Of a stretch of 64,000 nucleotides of DNA, positions 58,170-64,000 are shown piece by piece; position 1 is the stretch's first letter; each line of letters opens with the position of its first letter. A model generated the notes under the pieces. That model was not told the DNA's origin, made no database searches, and worked only from the letters and a program-made list of their open reading frames with translations. A program made the position numbers and the translations under genes. Location: contig NZ_JAMFLY010000001.1 in the NCBI RefSeq assembly GCF_023502235.1, positions 1,116,001-1,180,000 on the forward strand, written 5' to 3'. Origin of the DNA: Flagellimonas myxillae. GTDB lineage: Bacteria > Bacteroidota > Bacteroidia > Flavobacteriales > Flavobacteriaceae.

Positions 58170-58295
58170 ATGAAAAAAGTAATAATTATAGGTGCCACCC
58201 GAATCGGGCATGCAATGATAAAGATTCTGTATCACGGGCAAGAATTAAAGCAATTGGAAAACAAGGACATCAATGCCCTTGTCCAGAACAACTAA
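58170..58295 (+). pseudogene. N-terminal remnant of an SDR/NAD(P)-binding protein
   Basis: A 41-codon frame from ATG 58170 ('MKKVIIIGATRIGHAMIKIL' then 'YHGQELKQLENKDINALVQNN', TAA at 58293). The start is a normal SDR opening ('MKKVIIIGATxGIG') with one residue missing in the glycine loop, and after about 20 codons the text no longer resembles any SDR. It overlaps the following gene's possible upstream start. Best read as the stump of an inactivated dehydrogenase. Confidence 0.5.
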
Positions 58296-58305
58296 CAAAA
58301 TCGAT

Positions 58306-59439
58306 TTGAAAAAACTAATAAAAATCTTAAAAAGGATGTTATTATCAATTGCAATTATTATTGCCTTGTTGATTGTGGCCTATATGGCCTTTGTAAATTT
58401 TTATCCATCTTTTGGAGGTAATGTATCCAAGGAACGCCAAACGATGTATGCATCGTCCAATCAGTTTGGGGAGGGCAAGTTTAAAAACACCAAGGATGTG
58501 CCCAAAGACCCTAGTTTTTCAGAAACTTTGACAATTGCCCGAAAGTTCTTTTTTACCAAAGTGGAAGACGGGAGACCTTCGGAAGCTACCCCACTGCATA
58601 CGGTGGATTCCATTTCCATTGCATCACATACCAATGGTACAAGATTGATGTGGTACGGGCATTCCGCTTTTTTGTTGCAAATGGAAGGAAAAAATATCTT
58701 GATCGACCCCATGTTGGGAGATGTTCCCGCCCCGCATCCGTTACTAGGAGGAAATCGATTTAATAAGGAACTCCCAATCACCATTGAAAAACTTCCTAAA
58801 ATAGATGCCGTGCTGATTTCACACGATCACTACGATCATTTGGACTATGGCTCCATTAAAAAGTTGAAGGACAAAGTGGGACGATTTTATGTTCCGTTGG
58901 GAGTGGGAGTACATTTGGAGGCTTGGGATGTGCCCAAGGATAAAATAGAAGAGCTGGATTGGTGGCAGGATGTTACTTTGGATGGATTGCAATTCGTGTG
59001 TACGCCAGCCCAACATTTTTCGGGAAGAAAATTGAACAATGGTCAAAGTACCTTGTGGAGCTCTTGGGTGATAAAATCGGAGAAGGAGCGTATTTTCTTT
59101 AGTGGGGACAGTGGTTATTCCGATCATTTCAAGCAAATTGGCGAAACTCATGGTCCCTTCGATTTTGCTATGCTGGAATGTGGTCAGTACAACAAGTTGT
59201 GGCCAGATATCCACATGTTCCCGGAAGAGACCGCACTTGCGGGAGTGGACTTAAATGCAAAAATGATTATGCCCATCCATTGGGGCGCTTTTAAATTGGC
59301 CTTGCATTCTTGGACCGACCCCATTGAACGGGTAACCAAAAAAGCAAACGAGTTGGGAATTCCGTTGATCGCTCCGGAAATCGGCGCTATGATTGAGCTG
59401 GATTCCCTTGCAATCGGCAGCAGTAAGCGTTGGTGGTAG
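58306..59439 (+). CDS. Metallo-beta-lactamase-fold hydrolase (NAPE-PLD/UlaG-like), membrane-anchored
   Basis: A TTG at 58306 gives 'KKLIKILKRMLLSIAIIIAL', a natural cytoplasm-to-membrane start (377 residues); ATG 58273 and ATG 58336 are alternatives. One N-terminal membrane span, then 'LMWYGHSAFLLQMEGKNILI', the H-x-H-x-D-H metal site 'LISHDHYDHLDYGSI', 'VCTPAQHFSGRKLNN', 'IFFSGDSGYSDHFKQIG' and 'MPIHWGAFKLALHSW'. This is the group with N-acyl-phosphatidylethanolamine phospholipase D and UlaG lactonase. Acts on a phosphoester or lactone; localisation at the outer face of the inner membrane. Confidence 0.9.
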   Translation: MKKLIKILKRMLLSIAIIIALLIVAYMAFVNFYPSFGGNVSKERQTMYASSNQFGEGKFKNTKDVPKDPSFSETLTIARKFFFTKVEDGRPSEATPLHTVDSISIASHTNGTRLMWYGHSAFLLQMEGKNILIDPMLGDVPAPHPLLGGNRFNKELPITIEKLPKIDAVLISHDHYDHLDYGSIKKLKDKVGRFYVPLGVGVHLEAWDVPKDKIEELDWWQDVTLDGLQFVCTPAQHFSGRKLNNGQSTLWSSWVIKSEKERIFFSGDSGYSDHFKQIGETHGPFDFAMLECGQYNKLWPDIHMFPEETALAGVDLNAKMIMPIHWGAFKLALHSWTDPIERVTKKANELGIPLIAPEIGAMIELDSLAIGSSKRWW

Positions 59440-59567
59440 GATAAATTCGGATTAAAAACTAAAATATTAGGGTCGCAATCCAAAGCGACCTTGCTTCACG
59501 TATATAGGGCATCGCGCTTTATGGGAATTAAATCGCGGGAACACTAAACATAAAAACACCTATTCGC

Positions 59568-61472
59568 GTGAAACCAACCTTTCGACCACAGTCGCTATTC
59601 TCGCTGTTCTTGGGGCTTTGTTTTTCCATGACCATGCTTGGTCAAGAAAAACTGAGATATACCGGTCCTTTTCAATTGGGCAGCTATGTTGGCGAGGTGG
59701 ACTACACCTATCAGATCATAGACGGGGATACATTGCTCCAAGGCGATTTCAGTATGAAACGCTCGAGCTTGAACGCCCTGATAGATCAAAAAGACAAGAC
59801 ATTTTCCTTTTCAGGCGCCTTTGAAGATGGATTTCCCAACGGCCCTTGGAATTTCCAATTTGGGGAATTTCAATCCGACCAGAAAACCGAGGTGGTAGGC
59901 TACCAATATCGGGTTAATGTGGATGGGGCCCAGCACCAGGCACAAGGGAATATTGTCAAGGGCAAGCCAGATGGGCTCTGGATAATTTCCGAACAGCGTA
60001 TTGAGGATTCCGAGGTAGCTGAAACGCTGTTCAGCAGCCAAATAACCTACGCCAATGGGGTACCCCAGCAAAGTTTTAGGATTGAAGGCAAACAAAGCAC
60101 CCTGGTGGGACGGTTTTTGAGAACCGGTTTGGCCCACGACGACTGGACCCTGTTTGCAGAAGAATCCAACGAAACATGGTCGTTTACTGATGGGGTTCTT
60201 AGAAGGGTGAGTATGGGCGAGGATACTTTTGACGTATTTCAAAGCCCCTTTCGAGCTGCAAGGACCATCAATTTGGACAAACGATTTTCCAAGATTATAA
60301 AACTTCAGGTAGGTCCTGAAAAATCAGAAGCATTGAAGAAGGGTATCAGCAAGTTGCTGGCCGAAAATGATGCGCACTACAAAAATCTGGACGATATTCT
60401 TTCTCAATTAGGCCAATCCCAATTTATGCCGCTGTTCAAGGTTAAGGTTCCTTACTTCCCCTTGGATTCGGTGGAAAGAAACCATGTTAAGTCCATTAAA
60501 AAAGATTATGTCCATGCAGCCAAAGTGGCCCATGGACTTTTGGAAAACACCCAACTCAATTTACTGAGACGTTCGGATGCCGAAGCGCAATTTCTGTACT
60601 CCGTTGTTCAGAAAATCAACACTGCCTATTTGAAACCCTTGCAAAAAGTGAGGCGTTTTGAGGAACAGCAGGTTTTGGATTATGTGGAGCGAAATCAGCT
60701 GGTACAGCGTTTATTTCCGAACGGAAAGCCCTCAACTCTAATTACACCAGAGCAGGGGGAAAGAGGCTTTGAAGGCCCTCAAGCCAGTACCTTCAATTTT
60801 AAAGAGGAGGCCATGGTATCCCTGGCCCAAATTTCGGCCTATGCCAAAGTGAGCTTGGATCAAATCGCATCCGTGCTCTATGAAAAGGTTAAAAATGAGC
60901 AGCAACAACAGGAATTTGTGGCCTTTGAGGAACAGATGATTGCACAAATCAATCGTCTTAACCAATTCATTGACTCTACTGATACATCTGGAGCAATGGG
61001 TGAAGCTCTTTTAAATATCAAATCAATTGCCGAGGGCAAGTTGAATGTCTATTCCAACGCTACCCAGTCTGATGGAAAGTTGGAGGAGGCAAAACTATTG
61101 GTTCCCTGTTTGGCAACCTTTGAAAAATTGGCACGAAACATCAGCGGCTTGCCACAAAAGGAACTGGAAATTCAGGAAGCCTATAAAGATGCCGTTTGGA
61201 ACCCGTTTATGGCCAATTTAATGGAAGAGGAGGTCAAAAAACGCCTTACTGCAGCATATCGTAACGTATTGGTTCCTTATTTACTGGAACAGGCCAATTC
61301 AGCATTGGAATGTGACAAGGCCAAGGCCCTGGACCAACTTATAACCGATATCCATACGCGCATGCTCGAATTGCGGGAGGAGGACACCGCTAAATTGGAA
61401 CGCAAACTCCGCAAGGAAAAGAATCCTGAAACCGTCCTTGAATTGTTTAACCTACAACCTCTGGAAAACTAG
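59568..61472 (+). CDS. Large secreted protein with MORN-like N-terminal part, unknown function
   Basis: A 634-residue protein from a GTG at 59568, signal peptide ('LFLGLCFSMTMLGQ'). Residues 25-215 hold MORN-like hairpins ('LGSYVGEVDYTYQIIDGDT', 'FSGAFEDGFPNGPWNFQFG', 'AQGNIVKGKPDGLWIIS'). From about residue 220 it is long and alpha-helical with few Gly, perhaps coiled coil, and one Cys pair far apart. No family recognised beyond the MORN-like part. The GTG choice rests on the signal peptide. It lies 2 bp before the DUF2490 gene, so the two are co-transcribed. Confidence 0.7.
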   Translation: MKPTFRPQSLFSLFLGLCFSMTMLGQEKLRYTGPFQLGSYVGEVDYTYQIIDGDTLLQGDFSMKRSSLNALIDQKDKTFSFSGAFEDGFPNGPWNFQFGEFQSDQKTEVVGYQYRVNVDGAQHQAQGNIVKGKPDGLWIISEQRIEDSEVAETLFSSQITYANGVPQQSFRIEGKQSTLVGRFLRTGLAHDDWTLFAEESNETWSFTDGVLRRVSMGEDTFDVFQSPFRAARTINLDKRFSKIIKLQVGPEKSEALKKGISKLLAENDAHYKNLDDILSQLGQSQFMPLFKVKVPYFPLDSVERNHVKSIKKDYVHAAKVAHGLLENTQLNLLRRSDAEAQFLYSVVQKINTAYLKPLQKVRRFEEQQVLDYVERNQLVQRLFPNGKPSTLITPEQGERGFEGPQASTFNFKEEAMVSLAQISAYAKVSLDQIASVLYEKVKNEQQQQEFVAFEEQMIAQINRLNQFIDSTDTSGAMGEALLNIKSIAEGKLNVYSNATQSDGKLEEAKLLVPCLATFEKLARNISGLPQKELEIQEAYKDAVWNPFMANLMEEEVKKRLTAAYRNVLVPYLLEQANSALECDKAKALDQLITDIHTRMLELREEDTAKLERKLRKEKNPETVLELFNLQPLEN

Positions 61473-61474
61473 CT

Positions 61475-62296
61475 ATGAAAAATTTTTGTAGACATTCCGT
61501 ATGGGTTGTGGCGTTTTTGTTGTTCGCCGTATCTGGAAATGCGCAGGAAGAAGAGGTTTTACCTTCAGAATCCAAGTACAAAGACCCAAAGACCAAAGTC
61601 TGGTTCAATACCTATGGCAATTTCCGAATCTCCAAACGTTTGTTCTGGGATGCCCAGACGCATTTTCGATTTGAGGAAACGGAAGACACCCCCTTTATAG
61701 GTCAGGTTGCCCAGATATATAACCGGCATGCCATTGGGTACATCTATTCCAAGAAAGTCAACTTTAGTTTAGGAGGTGTGCTTCGGGTAAACTTTAATAC
61801 CGATGAGGATTCGGACGACCGCCCTGTGGTTCCTGAGTTTCGGATTTGGCACCAATACCAATTTGCAATGCCGCTATACAACTCCATGATCTATCACAGG
61901 CTTCGGATTGAGCATCGGTGGACCAAGGGTTTTGCCGACGATAGCGAATATATTTTCCGTAACCGTTGGCGTTATATGTTCAGGGCCAAGGTGCCATTGA
62001 ACAATCACAAGTTGGAACCCAAAACACTTTATGTGTCCCCGGAGGCGGAACTTATTATGCAAAGTGGGAAGGCCGTGGTGTCAAGTCCGATGGAAGATTT
62101 ACGTTTGACCACAACTTTGGGCTATATTTTAACCCCCCGATTGACCATAGCAGGAGGGTTGATGTACTCCCAAGGTCAAACCTTGGAAAATGGGGGCATA
62201 TACAAACAAAGTTGGACCATGCGCTTCCATGTTTACTTCTCTCCGGATATCAGAAAGGTAAAAAACAAACTTCCCGAAATCCATTTTGATGATTAA
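61475..62296 (+). CDS. DUF2490 outer-membrane beta-barrel protein
   Basis: A 273-residue protein with a signal peptide ('VVAFLLFAVSGNAQ'). The body is a DUF2490 barrel: 'KVWFNTYGNFRISKRLFWD', 'VAQIYNRHAIGYIYSKKVN', 'VPEFRIWHQYQFAMPLYN', 'MIYHRLRIEHRWTKGFAD', 'YIFRNRWRYMFRAKVPLN' and 'LYVSPEAELIMQSG'. Predicted outer-membrane channel of 10-12 strands; role unknown. Sits between two MORN-type proteins. Confidence 0.88.
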   Translation: MKNFCRHSVWVVAFLLFAVSGNAQEEEVLPSESKYKDPKTKVWFNTYGNFRISKRLFWDAQTHFRFEETEDTPFIGQVAQIYNRHAIGYIYSKKVNFSLGGVLRVNFNTDEDSDDRPVVPEFRIWHQYQFAMPLYNSMIYHRLRIEHRWTKGFADDSEYIFRNRWRYMFRAKVPLNNHKLEPKTLYVSPEAELIMQSGKAVVSSPMEDLRLTTTLGYILTPRLTIAGGLMYSQGQTLENGGIYKQSWTMRFHVYFSPDIRKVKNKLPEIHFDD

Positions 62297-62330
62297 CTAC
62301 GTATATGAAGGGTAGCCATTCAAATCCATC

Positions 62331-63197
62331 ATGAAAAAACAGCAATTCAACAAATTTGTTTATTTCCTTTTGGCCCTGACCATTGGGTTTGCCGGATTCT
62401 ATTTTATCAAGGCGAAAAACCTTCAGCAACAGTTGGAATCCGAAAAGGAGATGCAGCAAGATATCGCCAGTATCGATGTTGTTGAGGAGGAGGATCTTAC
62501 CGCGATTGATGCCATGATCATTGATGGGGATGACTATTCGGAAGCCTTAAAGGCCTATCAAGAAAAATACGAAGAACACCAAGCCGCAGAAGAAGCTGAA
62601 TTGCAATTGCGAATTTCCCTTACCCAAAAGTTATTGGAGCTGGATAGGAAGCCACAGCAAGATTCGGCCATAGCTGAACTTCAGCAACGATTGGATTCCC
62701 TAACCACCGTTATCGAAACTGCACCAAAAGAAGTCCAACAATACGACTCCCTCAACTTTGTGTTGGAAAAGTCCAAGGTGCAGATAGCTAGAATGCAGCG
62801 TCAGTTAAAGCAAAAGTCCTTTGGGGAGTACCTTACCTTTACCAATGCCAAGGGAAGTCAGATGCATTATGTGGGCCAAGTAAAGGATGGGAAGGCCAAT
62901 GGCTATGGTGTGGCCATATTAAGTACGGGAAGTCGCTATATAGGGGAGTGGAAAAATAACGAACGTCATGGTGAAGGCTCCTTTTATTGGGCCGATGGAC
63001 AATACTACTCCGGCAACTACGTCAACGACAAGCGTTCTGGTGAAGGTACCTATCACTGGCCAAACGGTGAAAAGTTCGTAGGTCTTTGGAAAGACGACGA
63101 GCGTATGGGCGAAGGAGCCTTTTATGGTAAAAAAGGTGATATCGTCGCCAGCGGGGTATGGGAAAATGACGAATTGGTAGTCACCAACAAGCCCTAA
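62331..63197 (+). CDS. Membrane-anchored coiled-coil MORN-repeat protein
   Basis: A 288-residue protein: N-terminal membrane anchor ('FVYFLLALTIGFAGFYFI'), coiled coil over about residues 25-165 with acidic and Gln-rich heptads, then four MORN repeats ('HYVGQVKDGKANGYGVAIL', 'RYIGEWKNNERHGEGSFYW', 'YYSGNYVNDKRSGEGTYHW', 'KFVGLWKDDERMGEGAFYG'). MORN repeats are membrane- or partner-binding scaffolds. Third gene of the group that starts at 59568, but with a 34-bp gap that could hold its own start signal. Confidence 0.88.
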   Translation: MKKQQFNKFVYFLLALTIGFAGFYFIKAKNLQQQLESEKEMQQDIASIDVVEEEDLTAIDAMIIDGDDYSEALKAYQEKYEEHQAAEEAELQLRISLTQKLLELDRKPQQDSAIAELQQRLDSLTTVIETAPKEVQQYDSLNFVLEKSKVQIARMQRQLKQKSFGEYLTFTNAKGSQMHYVGQVKDGKANGYGVAILSTGSRYIGEWKNNERHGEGSFYWADGQYYSGNYVNDKRSGEGTYHWPNGEKFVGLWKDDERMGEGAFYGKKGDIVASGVWENDELVVTNKP

Positions 63198-63410
63198 TTT
63201 TACCTTTCTTTTTGTTCAAACACCATATTTGTTCTAAATTCGTCTTCGGTAAATCAACCGCTACACTTCTGAAATAATCTGATTTCCATTGGATTACATC
63301 GCAGTAAATCCCTCTACTGCCACCAATGGACAGTTTAGAATGCAGGCTAAGACTTGTAGTGAAGGTCCCCAAGGTTGATTAGAAACATTGAACAACCAAC
63401 CTCATAAACA
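63198..63410. other. Intergenic region upstream of TonB-dependent receptor gene
   Basis: 213 bp without a gene. AT-rich, no hairpin and no repeat seen. The promoter of the receptor gene should lie here; no clear box recognised. Confidence 0.3.
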
Positions 63411-64000
63411 ATGAGAAATCCTTTTAAAGGCTTAATGGGTATGGCCCCATTGATGCTCTTTTGCCTTCTTGCCCAAATGGTCCATGGGCAGAATACCATT
63501 AATGGCAGCGTACAGGACGATTCGGGGAACCCTTTGGCTTTCGCCAACGTTTTACTGCTTAAGGCCAGCGATTCTTCCCTAACAAAGGGAACTATTACCA
63601 TGGAGGATGGTAAGTTCCTCTTGGAAAATATCCCATCCGGCAACTATGTGTTGACCGCAAGTATGATTGGATTCGGTTCCCAAACAACGGAAATATTCAA
63701 ATTCGATGGGGGTTCAAAAAACCTGCCCTTGCTTACCTTGTCCGAAGGACTCGCTCTTGACGAAGTGGTTGTTAGCGGTAGGAAAAACCTATATGTCCAA
63801 AAAATAGATCGGATGGTGATCAATGTTGCCAGCAGCATCATTTCCACGGGGTCATCGGCCTTGGAGGTGTTGGAACGCTCTCCGGGAGTAATCATAGACC
63901 GGCAAAACAATGGTATTTCATTAGTAGGGAAAGGTGGCGTTGTGGTCATGATTAATGGGAAGCAAACCTATATGCCCACCTCAAGTTTGGTGCAGATGCT
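63411..64000 (+). CDS. TonB-dependent receptor-like protein, N-terminal part (3' end outside window)
   Basis: ATG 63411 opens a frame that stays open to the last base. Signal peptide ('LMLFCLLAQMVHG'), then a CarboxypepD_reg-like beta-sandwich ('TINGSVQDDSGNPLAFANV', 'ITMEDGKFLLENIPSGNYV'), and a plug domain start ('DEVVVSGRKNLYVQKID', 'LEVLERSPGVIIDRQNNG'). These are the marks of the outer-membrane receptors with a beta-barrel 3 C terminus in Bacteroidota. Ligand unknown. The gene was easily missed because it runs off the edge. Confidence 0.9.
   Translation, partial: MRNPFKGLMGMAPLMLFCLLAQMVHGQNTINGSVQDDSGNPLAFANVLLLKASDSSLTKGTITMEDGKFLLENIPSGNYVLTASMIGFGSQTTEIFKFDGGSKNLPLLTLSEGLALDEVVVSGRKNLYVQKIDRMVINVASSIISTGSSALEVLERSPGVIIDRQNNGISLVGKGGVVVMINGKQTYMPTSSLVQM

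Noticed and set aside
1..64000. Transposases, integrases, phage genes, tRNA or rRNA genes
   Set aside because: Looked for and not seen; no inverted-terminal-repeat element or clover-leaf sequence could be supported by eye.

Overview
The window looks like chromosomal DNA of a marine-type member of the Bacteroidota, most likely family Flavobacteriaceae. G+C looks moderate (low-to-mid forties by eye, not counted). Supporting signs are the many short lipoprotein signal peptides ending in Cys, a TonB-dependent receptor fragment, TPR-membrane-HTH regulators, DUF4251, DUF2490, DUF5916, YwqK-like and MORN proteins, and promoter-like TAnnTTTG boxes. I do not commit to a genus. I found no rRNA, tRNA, CRISPR array, transposase, integrase or phage gene.

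Layout. 1-10.8 kb: a truncated DUF1552 gene followed by a mostly minus-strand run of degradative and envelope genes (DCC thiol-disulfide protein, TolB-like propeller lipoprotein, sulfatase, two alpha/beta hydrolases, DUF1428, secreted NIF3-like protein, porin, small secreted proteins). 11.3-16.2 kb: a GH18 lipoprotein flanked by direct repeats, an S10 carboxypeptidase, a class C beta-lactamase-like hydrolase and an AraC regulator. 16.3-22.1 kb: two tandem TPR-TM-HTH regulators facing a cholesterol-dependent-cytolysin-like lipoprotein across a 309-bp region that carries two spaced pairs of 10-bp direct repeats; a decayed third regulator copy lies near 14.15 kb. 22.2-35.3 kb: housekeeping and metabolic genes (MutS2-like, di-haem peroxidase, a frameshifted SDR, YfcC transporter, ung, response regulator, nucleoside phosphorylase, SUI1/YciH, 2OG-Fe oxygenase, fused E1 2-oxoacid dehydrogenase), then a lipocalin-like lipoprotein and an OmpA protein.

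36.6-42.7 kb is the centrepiece: an eight-gene, tightly packed plus-strand operon encoding a flavoprotein, a methyltransferase, a type III polyketide synthase with an intact Cys-His-Asn triad, a FabL-like enoyl reductase, a FabZ-like dehydratase, a FabF-like ketosynthase, an acyl carrier protein and a small membrane protein. It reads as a dedicated acyl-ACP supply line feeding a type III PKS, followed by methylation and oxidation; an alkylresorcinol, alkylpyrone or alkylquinone-type lipid is the likely product class, but the product is not known from sequence.

43.3-64 kb: a MopE-repeat lipoprotein, YceI, EamA and MFS transporters around a Crp/Fnr regulator, a DUF5916 outer-membrane protein, a LytTR protein, a PQQ-type sugar dehydrogenase with a K+-channel-like protein, a MarR-FMN reductase operon with an 18-bp palindromic operator candidate, a metallo-beta-lactamase-fold hydrolase, a three-gene MORN/DUF2490 group and the start of a TonB-dependent receptor.

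The intergenic regions hold an unusual family of low-complexity modules (CTTGG, GAACTT, ACCCATC, CACCTAA and CAATGAA words), which recur at six places.
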